From assembly GCA_963854835.1 (NCBI GenBank), contig OY978525.1, positions 82,559,855-82,623,854 on the forward strand: a DNA stretch of 64,000 nt. Reading direction: 5' to 3'. Below, one piece after another: positions 21,289 through 34,189 of this stretch; position 1 is the stretch's first letter; the number at the start of each line of letters is the position of its first letter. The notes beneath the pieces are model-generated. The model was not told the DNA's origin, made no database searches, and saw only the letters and a list, made by a program, of their open reading frames with translations. Position numbers and translations under genes: made by a program. This stretch comes from Megamerina dolium (taxonomy: Eukaryota; Arthropoda; Insecta; Diptera; Megamerinidae).

Positions 21289-22048
21289 AAGTGCAGAATA
21301 GCACACCCTGAGGGAAATTATTTATTTTTTTTTTCCTCGTATAGAGCCTATTTTTGTGAACATAACGAACCAAAAAATTTTTGGCGAAAACGCCTACAGA
21401 AGGCGTGGCTAAAGATGAAAATTCAAATTTGAAATTGCAATTACTCATTAACCTTGCAATTCTTTTTTATAATATCAAATAATAGCTATTTTTAATAGCT
21501 TTTTACTCATATATAACATTATATAAAAATAAAAATTTGTTATAAAACTTTAAAAAAAAAATTTTTTTTTTCCAAAAAATGTTTTATTAACCTGTCAAAA
21601 GTTTAGAATCGAATTAAAGGCCATTGAATTTCCTTTCCCGTGGTATATAATACATATTTTTAAATAATTTTTCTATATTTTTAATAATTTTCTAAAATAT
21701 TTACTTTGGTATCAATTAAGTGTAGAGAAACATGTGCTGGCCGCAAAAACATTGTTGGCCGCGAATTTTACATTTTACATTTTACTTAAAAAGCCATAAT
21801 AATTTATATCAAATGTTATATATCGGTAAAAATCTTTTGGAAAGAGCTTTTATTTGATACCCATATTATAAAAAATAATTGCAAGGTTATTGAGTAATTA
21901 CAATTTCAAATTTGAACTTTCACCTTGAGCCACGCCTTCTGTAGGAGTTTTCGCCAAAAAATATTTGGTTGGTCATGTTCACAAAAATAGCCTCTATACG
22001 AATCAATTAGTTATTATTTTCCACCTTAGGGTGTGCTATTCTGCACTT
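21289..22048. mobile_element. Nonautonomous element with ~200-bp terminal inverted repeats
   Basis: The left arm (21289-21486) starts aagtgcagaatagcacaccc; the right arm (21845-22048) ends gggtgtgctattctgcactt. The arms match in inverted orientation for about 200 bp, by eye around 85% identical, sharing ggcgaaaac.cctacagaag, caaatttgaaattg and ccttgcaatt. The 360-bp centre is AT-rich with no coding potential. A partial relative lies at 60930-61070. No target duplication was recognised, so the superfamily is unknown. This is a foldback-like or MITE-like DNA element. Confidence 0.8.
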
Positions 22049-22257
22049 ATGCCAAATCCGGGTATATTTCGTGACGTGCACACACACTCCGAAATGTATC
22101 CAATCAGTGGGCAGGTGAAATCTTTCCTACGTAATCCACTTGTTGAATCACAAATAATTAAACGGAATATAAATACGGCACTACTTTATTATAATAAGAA
22201 TCAAATAAAATATTTTTCACAATTGCAATTTTAAATTTACTGTAAGAAACAGATTTG

Positions 22258-23685
<1,428 letters not shown>

Positions 23686-23689
23686 TATA

Positions 23690-24300
23690 TAAATCATATG
23701 AATCATCAGTTTGAATATATTGTAAATTTTCTTCACTTTTAGAACGTCCCCTTTCTTTATTGTTATTGGGATGCTCCTCAAGCTTAGCTAAATACCTCTT
23801 AGCAACTGTGGAAACTTCATAAGTTACAATCGGAATGTGTAGGTGACTGTGGATATTAGAGTTTTTAATGTACCAAGGAGCATTTTAGAAAAAGTTTTTT
23901 TTGGAGTTTTTCCACATTTGATGGAGATACATGATGGATACCCATGAGTTGCATAACATAAGTCCAAATGAGTTTAATGACAGCGTTATAAAATAGTACT
24001 TTATAGTCCAGTTTGAGCTTGCACTGTCTACTTAAGAACCAGGTCAATTCATTTGCTTTAAGCATAATTGGGGTTGCTTTAGCACTTATATGCTTTGTCC
24101 ACGCGAGTCCACGATTGAGATACATTATGAAAAATTTTATGCCTGAAGCTTGAGAGATCGACTTGGAGTTGTTTAGCACATGAGGACAAGAACTCTTAAA
24201 TAAAGTGAATGTGATGTGAACATATTTGGCTATTTTTGGAGCATATTTATATATTCTATGTGGGCATATAATGGCTGTATCATCAGCAAATGTATTGCCG
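23690..24300 (-). pseudogene. jockey-like LINE, C-terminal RT fragment
   Basis: On the minus strand the fragment begins NTFADDTAIICPHRIYKYAP (24299-24240), holding the FADD catalytic box. It continues with FFIMYLNRGLAWTKHI (YLG..LD.RLTW in relatives), ANELTWFLSRQCKLKLDYKV, LFYNAVIKLIWTYVMQL and SPSNVEKLQKK, the order found in jockey-clade RTs (TYGIQLWG.AS.SNIE). A second frame after 23880 gives the degraded tail. Several substitutions at conserved sites and no surrounding endonuclease show it is a fragment. Confidence 0.72.
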
Positions 24301-24586
24301 GTATGAACAAAAAAACATTATTTTTTAGGGCTCAGTGTTTTCAATTTGAAATATCTCACTTGGATGCAAATTTATGCAGATAAATTTGTATTCTCTTATC
24401 TTGTGAAGATTCCCTCTATTATCTCCTGAAAATTTTCGACGATCCTCCATGACCCCAAAAAAGTGATATCAAACAGAAATACTAAGAAATCGAAAAAATC
24501 ATGAATTTTAACTAATTACGAAATGCTATGTCTTTGCAAAAAGAAATGAAGGGAGGAAAAATTTACAATGGCATAATCACGTATAA

Positions 24587-25310
24587 AGGATGATTTTTAA
24601 GAGCCTTCGGATTTGATTTAAAAAAAAACATGTTTTCATGTAAATGTTCGTATGCCGTGTCCAGTTTTGGCATACTCTCTCCAACATATCGGCCGGTATC
24701 TCACGAATAAATTCCTCAAAATTGACTTCCAGTGCGTCAACCGTTGCGGGCTTGTCGCTAGAGACATGAGCCATAACATAGCCCCACAAAGTCTAAAGAC
24801 GTTAAATCGCACGATCTAGGCGGGCAATAGACCGGCCCCAAATGTGAAATAAACTATTCACCGAACTCGCCTCTCAATTGGGCCGTTGTTTCGAGTGCTG
24901 TGTGGGCATTTGGCACCTTCTTGTTGAAACCACATGTCAGCCAAGTCCAGCTCTGCCATTTTGGACAAAAAATGTTTTTAATCATCGCACGTTAGCGCTC
25001 GTCATTCACAGTAACGTGCCTGCCTTCATCGTGTTTGAAAAAGTACCAAACAGCCCATTTTTCGGGATGCATTGGCAGTTCTTGCAATGCTTCTGGCTGC
25101 TGCCAAATACGGAAATTTTGGTTGTTCACGTATCCATTCAACCAGAAATGAGCTTCGTCGCTGAACACAATTTTCCGATAAACAAGTGGATCCTCATCCA
25201 ACTTTGCCATCGCCCATTCACCAAAAGTTAGCCGATGTGGTAGGTCGTGCGTCTTCAATTCTTGCGAAAAACAGCTGAGCTGCTAAAAACGGTGTTGCTA
25301 AAAAATTACC
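24587..25310 (-). mobile_element. mariner-like (IS630/Tc1/mariner) element, internally deleted
   Basis: Minus-strand segments read TFGEWAMAKLDEDPLVY, KIVFSDEAHFWLNGYVNNQN (first catalytic D), FRIWQQPEALQELPMHPEKW and, nearer the left end, LWGYVMAHVSSDKPATVDAL with FIREIPADMLERVCQNW. The second catalytic box is largely lost (traces of VVSTRRCQMPTQH). The left end ggatgatttttaagagcctt and the right end aaaaaattacc correspond to the TIRs of the related copies at 34190-34906 and 42392-43131. All three are defective copies of one family. Confidence 0.75.
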
Positions 25311-25686
25311 TTCTATTAGCATAATTCATGTGCTAAAAATCTAAAAATTTTATTATAATCTTTCGATGATACTTATCTGTTTGTATAGCCATCCAATTCA
25401 TGATATTAATAAACCAAAAAAATACAAAACAACGCCCAACTTTGAAATCCCGTACGCAGGCGAGAATTGGACCAATTTACTTAAAATTTCACTTCCAAGT
25501 CCTTTAATATATTGTATGTAGATATTAAAAAGTCAAGAAAAAAAGTTATTCCCACAAATTTCAGTTTGACTCTAATGCGAGCGTTTTTATTACAAATTTC
25601 TCAATGTGAGACCCACCTCAGCCTGTTAGAGTCCCGTTTTGATTACTTCACATAAACTAAGAATATATTATTTTGAAATAAATATA
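25311..25686. other. Short intervening sequence, nothing recognised
   Basis: About 375 bp of AT-rich DNA between a mariner-like remnant and the Tc1-like element; no gene or repeat was identified. Confidence 0.45.
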
Positions 25687-25688
25687 TA

Positions 25689-26937
25689 CAGTGAGCGACA
25701 AAAGTCTACGTACGGCGACCATTTCTGCTATCTGACATGTCCAAAAGCATAATGAAAAGAAGTAATGATGCAATTTTGTTTTAAATATGTTTTTATTATT
25801 ACATAGCAAAAATTATCTTATTTCATTAAAAACTTAACAAGTTATTAACATAAAACGAAAAAAATTCAATGACAAAAGTCTACGTACGATTTGAAAATCA
25901 AAAGGAAATACTTTGATAAGGCACTAAAAGTTAAAATAAGTCGTCGTTTAATATTTGGTTGAGCATCTATAACTGCTTGCAAACGTCGGGGCATTGAAAC
26001 GACTAAATTTTCGATTTCAAGGGCCGTTATTTGTTGCCATTCCTGTTGCAGCTTCTCTTTTAGTACTAGGGCACTAGTAATGTGATGTTTCCGTATCTTC
26101 CGCTCCAAAAGCTCCCAAACGTGTTCAATAATATTTAAGTCTGGGCTTTGAGGAGGTGAATACAGTTGTCGTGGAGCGTAGTAAAGCAGCCAGTCTCTCA
26201 CGATGTGGGCGGTATGTTTTGGATCGCTATCCTGTTGGAAGATCCAACTCTCACCAAGGCATAGTTTATCAACCGATGCTTTTAAGTTTTGTTTCAAAAT
26301 AGATTTATATTGAAAGCGATCCATGTTACCCTCCACAAATACCAAATTTCCAACTCCAGATGCAGCGACAGCGCCCCAAACCATTACACTCACACCGCCA
26401 TGCTTCACCGTAGGAACTAAGTGTTTCGGGTTCATTGCGGTATTTGGTTTTCTCCAAATTTTGGCTCTACCGTCACTTCCAAATAAATTGTATTTTGACT
26501 CATCTGTAAATAATACTCGTTTCCAGAAATCAATTCCCTTGTCTAAATGCTTTTGCGCGAATTCCAAACGAAGTTTGCGATTTTTTTCACTTATATACGG
26601 TTTCCTACGCGGAGTTCTGCTGTGAAACCCATTATTATTCAAGGCTCCTTGAACTGTTCGTGGATGCACATTTGTATTTGACCTAGTTGCTAGCTAGCGC
26701 CGCAACACACAACAAAAAAGAAGCGTGGAATGCGCGCCGTATGTAGACTTTTGTCATTGAATTTTTTTCGTTTTATGTTAATAACTTGTTAAGTTTTTAA
26801 TGAAATAAGATAATTTTTGCTATGTAATGATAAAAACATATTTAAAACAAAATTGCATCATTACTTCTTTTCATTATGCTTTTGGACATGTCAGATAGCC
26901 GAAATTGTCGCCATATGTAGACTTTTGTCGCTCACTG
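25689..26937 (-). mobile_element. Complete Tc1-like transposon with ~200-bp IR/DR ends
   Basis: Inverted terminal repeats span 25689-25890 and 26737-26937, with flanking TA at 25687-25688 and 26938-26939. Each arm carries a direct repeat at both its outer and inner edge: gcgacaaaagtctacgtacg outside, atgacaaaagtctacgtacg inside. The arms are nearly identical (for example ctgacatgtccaaaagcata and aaaaacttaacaagttatta). This is the IR/DR architecture known from Sleeping Beauty, Minos and Bari3. Total length is 1249 bp. High arm identity implies a young insertion. The transposase inside lacks its N-terminus. Confidence 0.95.
25866..26690 (-). pseudogene. Tc1-like DD34E transposase lacking the first DNA-binding domain
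   Basis: Open for about 270 codons with no ATG at its beginning: the frame opens after a TAG near 26696 and reads ATRSNTNVHPRTVQGAL, the second helix-turn-helix region. The first ~60-70 residues of a ~340-residue family are deleted. The core is otherwise intact: VLFTDESKYNLFGSDGR (D), VKHGGVSVMVWGAVAASGVG, WIFQQDSDPKHTAHIV (D) and SPPQSPDLNIIEHVWELLE (E, with N-I-I where relatives have N-P-I). Spacing is DD34E. The 3' end of the frame reaches into the left inverted repeat. Likely unable to bind its ends without the missing domain. Confidence 0.88.
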
Positions 26938-27011
26938 TAAGTACCTGCTTTACAATGATTTATGATTTTTTTTTTTTAACTAATACAATGCTTCTTTTAC
27001 AATTTTTTAAC

Positions 27012-27290
27012 TTCATTGTTTAGTGTATTGGCTTTCTGAGGCAAAGATGGTGGGTGCAATCAACGGCTGAGACATCAAATTTAATATCGATTTTTTTTTT
27101 CTTTCGAACAGTACCTACCGGTCGCTAAACTATTGTCAATTTATCCGGCAATAAAAATTTGCAATGAAAACTCTTCTAGAAAACCCTGAACAAAGCTAAG
27201 TAGGTTCCTTCTACTACTATCCATAATTTATTCCGCGCAACAGTATTAGAAAATAAACTCGGCCAAAGGCTCTGCAGCCATAGTATTGCG
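27012..27290 (+). mobile_element. tRNA-derived SINE, highly degraded copy
   Basis: Scattered family phrases occur in order: gtttagtgtattggctttct (A-box end and anticodon region), gcaatcaacggctgagacat (B-box region), aaatttaatatcgat, ctttcgaacagtacctaccg, aaaactcttctagaaaaccc, caaagct and ctcggccaaaggctc. Many substitutions and deletions mark this as one of the oldest copies here. Confidence 0.68.
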
Positions 27291-27519
27291 ACGTCGAAGG
27301 CATAGCTTAGAAACAGATTGGAAGTTTTATACTGCCTCTGAATACAGACACAGAGCCCTCCAGTAAGTTTAGAATATCTTGAAAATCCTGACAGCATTGA
27401 CTTAAAATTTTTAGAGTAAGTAAATACTTTTTGTTTTCTGTAAATGTTTAATAATTTGTTTGTACACAAAGATAATTTTTTTTTTCTTTTTGAAGAACTT
27501 GGCTACCCTAATTCCATAT

Positions 27520-28258
27520 TTAAGGGGTTATATACATTTTTCTCCAGAGAAATACAAGGTTTTTATTTATTTTTTTTAAGCATGTTACCATTGTTTTATT
27601 CAAATACAATACAAATTTTATTAACGTACGTGTCCTTAAGTAAATTCATATAAAATTTCGAGTGAAAATTTTAATAATTGTGGAAGTTATAGTCTTGCCG
27701 CAGAACTCCTTTTTTCAGTAGTGGCTAACGGTGAGCATAAAAACAAGGAAACGGCTCAACTGAAAAAAAAAGAAAAATTACGTTAGTATATAGTGTTACC
27801 TAGTGCGTGAACGAAGGATTTTACGAAAAAAAAATTTTTACAATTACAGTGATATTTTTTTCAAAAAAGTCAATTTTTCAAGGTCGAACAATTTATTTTT
27901 TTGCCCAAAAAAAAAGAAAAATTATTCGAAAATAAAATTCCTTCGTTCACGAACTAGCTATTGTATATACAAACAATCCGCCAAAATTTCAAATCGATCG
28001 ATGTAGTGGTTACCGAGATATCGTGCTTACCGCAATGTCCTTTTCTCAAAAATGCGATTCGGAGATAATCGCGTTTAAAGTTTTAGGTGGACACTAGGTA
28101 GTTATGGACAACGCGCGCTATGAACGGCTGTATCTTAGGTTCTAGTGCCCCGATCTCTATGAAATTTTGCAGAAAAATTGTTAAAAGTATGTACATAAAA
28201 AAAAAACATAAAATTTTTTTCGATTTTTTGAGCCACAAAAAGGTATATAACCCCTTAA
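27520..28258. mobile_element. MITE with TTAA target duplication, piggyBac-like
   Basis: TTAA at 27520-27523 and 28255-28258 flanks a 731-bp element whose ends are exact inverted repeats ggggttatatac (27524-27535) and gtatataacccc (28243-28254), with weaker pairing beyond. TTAA duplication with G/C-rich terminal bases is typical of piggyBac-superfamily MITEs. There is no transposase frame. The interior has long A/T runs and the phrases gatcgatgtagtggttaccg and agatatcgtg. The 50-kb piggyBac remnant may belong to another family; its ends were not found, so a link cannot be shown. Confidence 0.85.
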
Positions 28259-29235
28259 TACATTTGGTTAAGCATAAGTAATATCCCAAATCAACCAAAT
28301 TTGCATATAATTGTACATTGTCTCTAGACCGACCTAGTTAACAGCTCTACGTTATTGACCAACTGAGCTGTAAAACTATAAACAGCTAGTGACATAGTGA
28401 AACATTCGACTTCGAAAAAATATAAAATGTTATTATGAACTGTTTCTAAGTAATACTTCTTAGTACTATTTTAGTACTCGTATTGTTTCTTTATGAATCA
28501 ATATTTTCTATATCTAGCATGTATGTATGTAATATCTCCTCATTACAGCAACTACGTTGCGTTTATTTACATAAAGTATATGTACGTATTACATTACAAC
28601 AAGTAGTTGAACATGTTTTCATCCACTCGTTAGACAATGCAACAATAATGACGATAAACAAGCCTGATGAAGATAATGTTCACGCTGTTTTCCATGATCG
28701 TTTTCACTCTTCGAACTTGAGTGTGGTAAAATTTGTAAAACTGCAATACCGCCCACTTATATTAACAACACTAAAATACACACTCTAGCACAGCCTCATG
28801 TACCCCTTCCGACAATATGAATAATATATATTGTATGCTTCCACATGATATCCCGCTCGTAATATTGAATGTTACCTATGTTTGTGTGTGAGGTTATCCT
28901 TCCCTTAATCTAACCTGAGAACATCCACAAGTAGTGGTTGTGCATATAAGAGGTGGTTGAATCTATCTTCTACATATATTGTATTTGTAGCAGACAGGTG
29001 TAAAAGATTTAAATCATTTTCAGTTTTATATCAATGATTTTGGTTGGTGGTTAAAATTCATTTTATGTGATTGAATTCATCAATTCAAACAAAAAAAAAA
29101 CAAAGATATTAAAATGATTTTACTTGATCAGTATAGAGTTGAAAGCTTCCAATCAATAAATCAATCAAAACCTTTTGAATAAATATTTTCATGTCTGAAT
29201 GAATTATGGTTGCCGCAGACCACAAAATAATAAGA
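28259..29235. other. ~1 kb without recognised gene
   Basis: AT-rich; one open frame of about 100 codons (28483-28788) shows no recognisable domain. No repeats with clear ends were seen. Confidence 0.45.
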
Positions 29236-29239
29236 TTTC

Positions 29240-30440
29240 GCAAGATTGGGTAAACTCAAAGATCTCCCAACACAAAGCACGAATTCTCGCTAGCAAAAAC
29301 CGCTTCAGTGAATCCTGATGCAGTATACTGCCATGTTAACACCAACCGAAAGCACGAATTACTCAATGTGAGAAGCAAACAAAGCACTGAAAACGCCAAA
29401 AGCGCCTGAGCCACCTGTCAGACTAGCGAATGGGACTTGGGCAAGAAGTGAGGAAGAAAAAGCCATAGCATTCGCTCAACACTTACAAAAGGTATTTACG
29501 CTTAATCCACCAACATGAGATTTCGTAACGCCGAACTTGCATGTGCCGCGAAAGAAGTTAAATATATAATTAAGAACAAACAAATTGAACCCTAAAAAAG
29601 CGCCCGGGCATGAACTCATCACCGCCAAAATGATTGCCGAGATGGCCGATGTTCCAGTAAAAATACTAACATATTATTTTCGTACTGGCTATTTCCCCAA
29701 CAGCCTGGAAAATCTCGCTAATAATTACACTGAGCATAGCGAAATAATCCCTAACCACCAATTTAGGTTCCGTGCAAAACATGACATCATAGAACAAGTA
29801 AACCGCATAACCAACGCAATAAAAATTTCCTTCGAGAGGAAAAAATACTGTTCGGCTGTTTTCCTGGATGTAGCTCAAGCCTTCGATAGAGTTTGGCATG
29901 CAGTCCTTATTTCCAAGATAAAAAAATTACTACCCACTAATACTCATAACATAAATTACTTGAATCGTATTTATATGAAAGAAATTTCATACTGAAATAT
30001 AAGGGCTTTGTCACTGATTTCGAAATAAATTCAGGCTAGTGTCGCTGACGACACAGCTATTATAAGCATACATCAAGATCCGATGACCGCTTTTGCACAA
30101 ATCAATTATCGCACCAATCTGGGCATATGGGGGATAGTTGTGTGGTAATGCCAGCGCATCCAACATAGAAATAATTCAGCGTACACAGTCAAAAATACTT
30201 TCAATAATCACAGGAGCTCCTTGGCTCACCAAAAATGCCGCCATCCATTCTGATCTCAAAGTACTGCTTGAGAAGGATGAACTACAAAAAATAAGTGCAA
30301 ATATAAGGTAAAGCTATGTGGGCATTCAAACATCTTTGCAAGAAAACTACTCGAAGTACAGCCTGTCGCTCGACTACTTAGATTCAACAGTCATTAGAAA
30401 AACCGTTAAAACCAATATAATATGAATAACTTGGTAATTT
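29240..30440 (+). mobile_element. jockey-like LINE, RT fragment with internal deletions
   Basis: Upstream, two frames carry a pre-RT linker (APEPPVRLANGTWARSEEEK, AIAFAQHLQKVFTLNPP). A 136-codon frame (29585-29995) follows: NPKKAPGHELITAKMIAEM (block 1, KAPG.D.IT), GYFPNSLENLANN (a block is lost here), IIPNHQFRFRAKHDIIEQVN (Q.GFR..H.T..Q) and YCSAVFLDVAQAFDRVWHAV (catalytic D). After a deletion the next segment gives SVADDTAIISIHQDP (YADD box, degraded) and a tail with IWG, ASASNIEIIQRTQSKILSII. This is the jockey-clade motif order. Frameshifts and missing blocks make it a pseudogene. Confidence 0.78.
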
Positions 30441-31095
30441 ATCTTTCTTACTTTTTTCTTTTTTTTAATAATTAATCGCTATAAACACTATTTAACATTG
30501 GTTGTGGTTTAAAATACTTTCTTTTAGATTTAAGATTTGAATGAATTATTGTTAGTCTCTAGTGGAGAATTTTCAATAAATAATCACAAGTTTATATAAA
30601 AAAAAATTCCGCATTATTTACATTTCCCATTTGTTCGTCATTTTGTCTCGCAGCTGAACTACTATGATGTCACAACTAGAAAAATCCTCTCTAATGGGCG
30701 CAATCGTTTCTTCTACCCTTCTTTAATCGCTGCTATATTTGCACCCAAACCCTAGATGTTTTTCAATGACTCATTGGTAAATTAAATCTGGAATGATTTA
30801 ATCCTTTTACTGCTCTAACATTTAGATGCATGCATATAACATCATAAAATGTTCGTTGCCGCATCCCTATAAACCTATAAACCGATGAGTGAGCATACCG
30901 AAATATTGCCTTGAGTGAGCTTATAAATAACAGAAATGTGAATTTTTTTTTTAAATATTGCTTTGAGTAAGCTTAAAAACAATAGAAATGTGAACGATTT
31001 TGAAAGCATGCTTAGCAAACGATTTCCGAAACTAAACACTACGGATCTAAACGTGAGTGTCAATAAAGACTCCCCGGTAATTTAGGGTAATATGC
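30441..31095. other. ~650 bp without recognised gene
   Basis: AT-rich, with a short local repeat: ttgccttgagtgagcttat...aacagaaatgtgaa at about 30906-30941 recurs as ttgctttgagtaagcttaa...aatagaaatgtgaa at about 30958-30993. Nothing else was recognised. Confidence 0.5.
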
Positions 31096-31099
31096 ATTT

Positions 31100-32330
31100 C
31101 CATGGCTATTGGATGAGAGTTATGCAACGCAAAGTTGGAGGTTATCCCAGGGAAAGGAATTCCAAGTCGGTCCTGTTCACGGACTTAGATTCCTGTGGAA
31201 CTTTCCGACCCTGAAAAGGTCCTTAAACTCTTTCAGAAAGGCAATGAACGTCTTCCAACACATAACTGGAAGATAGCGAAAATGAAGGAACCAAGAGGTG
31301 ACTACTTCTTTCAATTACAACAGCAGGTGGATCACGAGTACCTGCTAGATTCGGATGACGATCTAGGCGTAGACGTCACTATGTTGGAAAACCCAGCGGC
31401 TCGTAAGTTTGAGGATGAGATTCGTCCAAATCAACCTCCACCATTCTAAGTTGGCATCTGCCAACTTGCATCTCACCCGAACTCAGTCGGGGTAGATGTT
31501 GCCCTGATGCAGGAGCCTTGGCCCATCAACAATCAGGTATGAAGTTTAAAAACACAGGATATAAGCTACTACGTGTAGGAAGATACCAAACCTCGTTCCT
31601 GCATTACTATAACACTTTTTTGCTCTCGAATTTCAGTAACAGTGACACAACAACAGTTAGACTAGACCTGCCCAATGGCAATAGAGAATGGCTAACATTG
31701 ATGTCACCGCCTCCTGGCATACTGGTGGCAGCAGTGGCACGGGCAGGTAGGACAGGCATTAGCCACATGTTTAGGGGTGAGTCACTTTTTGATTTTATTC
31801 TCGATCCCACTCTATCCTCTAATTTTATTGCGGAGAAGATCACAGAATGAAGAGTTTTCACCGAACACATTCTCTGATCTTTCCGAAAATATCGCTCGAC
31901 GGACTGGAACTTGTATAAGCTTACAGTTAAGAAAACCTTAACAAAAAACTATCTGCAAACACCAGCCAGATCAGAGCATTTATATCAACTGATGGAATCT
32001 CCCACACAGACTCAATCACGCATCAGAAAAAAGCTGTCCTCTTAGGAAACAGAGAGGAAAGCGGAAATCACTTCTTGGGAACATTTCTGCGAATCCGTAG
32101 AGAAATTCTCAGAAGCAGCGATGCTGTGGAAAGTTCTATAAAAAAACTCACATTGCCCAAGCCATTTGCTAAAAACAGAGGAAACTTGGGCATCCAGTAG
32201 CAACGAAACACTGGAAATGCTCTTGAAAACACATTTTTCGGGTTGTTCAGTACCTTTCTCTAATCCAAGCTTACTTTCGGGTCATTCTCGGGCACCTTAC
32301 CCAAACAATATGTTGACGTTTAACAATAAG
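31100..32330 (+). mobile_element. LOA-like LINE fragment: end of ORF1, endonuclease start, linker
   Basis: The open frame at 31195-31449 (84 codons, ending EDEIRPNQPPPF) is a gag C-terminus. Directly after it, frames read SKLASANLHLTRTQSG and VDVALMQEPWPINNQV, the endonuclease N-terminus (INLHHSK... and QEPW with the catalytic E), then GYKLLRVGRYQTS and TTVRLDLPNGNREWLTL. The middle of the endonuclease (GDFNA...H) is missing. A linker follows: ISTDGISHTDSITHQKKA, SWEHFCESVEKFSEAAMLW, TWASSSNETLEMLLKTHFSG. That linker resembles 6630-6790. SINE copy 4 cuts the fragment at 32331. Confidence 0.68.
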
Positions 32331-32726
32331 TTTAATACACATGTGCCGTGTGTGGGTTTCGTAGCTCAGTGGTTAGTGTGTTCGCTTTCTGATCTGTAGG
32401 TCGGTGGTTCAATCCCCGGCTGATGCATAACAAATTTAATATCGATAAGATTTTTCTTTCGAACGGTACCCACCTGTCGGCAAGCAATTGGCAATTCTTC
32501 CGACAGTAACAACTTGCCATGAAAAAGCTTCTTAAAGAACTCTGTGACAAAGCTCAGAAAAAGTGATGTCACAAGTGTTCTGCCGTTCGGAACCGGCTAA
32601 AATAAGTCCGTCCCTTCTAATATTGTCCAAAATTTAAGACGCACAACAGTAATGGAAGAGAAGCTCGGCCAATGAGCCCTTTGGGGCTTTATGTGGCCAC
32701 ATATTTATTTTTTTTAATACACATGT
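32331..32726 (+). mobile_element. tRNA-derived SINE, copy 4, full length with TSD; best reference copy
   Basis: The duplication tttaatacacatgt occurs at 32331-32344 and 32713-32726 (the leading T's overlap the tail). Inside, the pol III A box tagctcagtgg is at 32362-32372 and the B box ggttcaatccc at 32406-32416, 33 nt apart, as in tRNA genes and tRNA-derived SINEs. The body runs from ctgatgcataacaaatttaa to ctttatgtggccacatattt and a T-rich tail. The head would be transcribed by RNA polymerase III from its internal promoter. It interrupts a LOA-like LINE. Confidence 0.92.
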
Positions 32727-34185
32727 TCCGGACAGCTCTGATTGGAGTATGGGAACACATAGCCTTCATAGCATAGCCTTAGTTTGCATAGACTTCACAC
32801 TGCTGGATCACTGCAAAGTTTTTCAACAGAGGTGTAGTGAAGTGGCTTAAGTATAACGTTATATCACACGTGGATATAGGCATTTTCTTTTGCAGCCAAC
32901 TAGTAATAAAATTCTTAGATTCCGTTTACCTGAATTCATCAGCAGCCCATAATTGTAGAACATCCTTTAACGAGATGTAAGAATAGTTCACCATTTACTT
33001 TATATGGGTGCTAGCACACAGGGATATATCACGGAACGAGACTGTAAGTTTTTACGATCATTTTTGGTTTGTTTGGACTATACTCCAAGCAGCATATCTT
33101 GTACTTACTTAATTGTTCATTGGATACTCAATCAAACAATACTTATATGTATGTATACCGCAATGATACTTATGTGATTTACAACAATTGCTCACAAGCA
33201 TTTTGTCTACATTTATATATTTTTCCATACATATGTTCGCATATATGTGTATGAGTATATTTCGTTGTTGGCGAATGATTCAACAATAAAGAAATTGCAA
33301 ATCTACCGCTATTGCCTTTGCTTATTTTTTGATGCCACTATATAACACTGGATCTGCTGTTACTGTTTTTGTGGTGGCATGCAGCATGCGGAAATGATAA
33401 ATGTTTTTAATAACAAAAAATTGACAATGTGGCATTTTCACACAAACATATACCCACTTGCCACAAGTATGTATAACTTTGGCCACAAACGAGCAGATGA
33501 TGTTACATTTGTGGCCCATTAAATTGTGATCAGCAAAAAAGAAATTACATATGTATGTAAGTAGATATGTGTATGTGCACGTGCACTACAGTAAGTGTAG
33601 AGTGTCGGAAAGGGATGTGTGAATATGGCGGCCATATCATAAATGTGCAACATCTTGGCTTAATGTTTTATTTCACATAAGTGAAATGACTTTCATTTCA
33701 TTAAATTTTTTATTTGCAAATATGCCATATTGGCCATATTCATTCTTAACATTACTTTTACCTTTGGTTAGACTGGATCTTTCGAAGCAAATATTTTTTT
33801 GAGATCCAACAGTTTAGTGAAATATATATTGAAAAAATCGTACAGTACTTTTGAAGCTAATTCTTAAAAAAATAACACCGGAACACTAGATTTAGCACCT
33901 GAGCAATCAAGATATTTTTCAACGCTAGTTCTGAAACCGGACTCCGTTTTTCCTTACGTCGTCGTCGTCGTGGTTGAGAACCACGACCCATCCTATGTGC
34001 TAGTCGGGGAATTGTTGAGATTGTGATATCAGCGCGAATAGACAATAATGGTGCCCAATAGAAATTATAGCTAAAAACAGCTAGTGATTGTGTTTGTTGT
34101 GAGTGTGTGATTTGTTATGTCCAGTATGTTTATTTTCTTTAGGTATATTGACGATGTTATTTAAATACAGCAAGTAACAATAATG
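32727..34185. other. 1.45 kb, possible LINE tail then nothing recognised
   Basis: The first ~300 bp after the SINE may continue the interrupted LOA-like element, but no motif is clear. The rest is AT-rich with atgtatgtat-like phrases. A short frame on the minus strand (33857-34045) contains an Arg-rich run from a cgtcgtcgtcgt stretch; no domain was recognised. Confidence 0.45.
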
Positions 34186-34189
34186 GCGG

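Noticed and set aside
32355..32425. A tRNA gene
   Set aside because: The A and B boxes are tRNA-like, but the same head recurs attached to a common ~270-bp body with target duplications, and stem pairing is imperfect. It is the 5' part of a SINE; tRNA finders would report false or pseudo-tRNAs at these heads.
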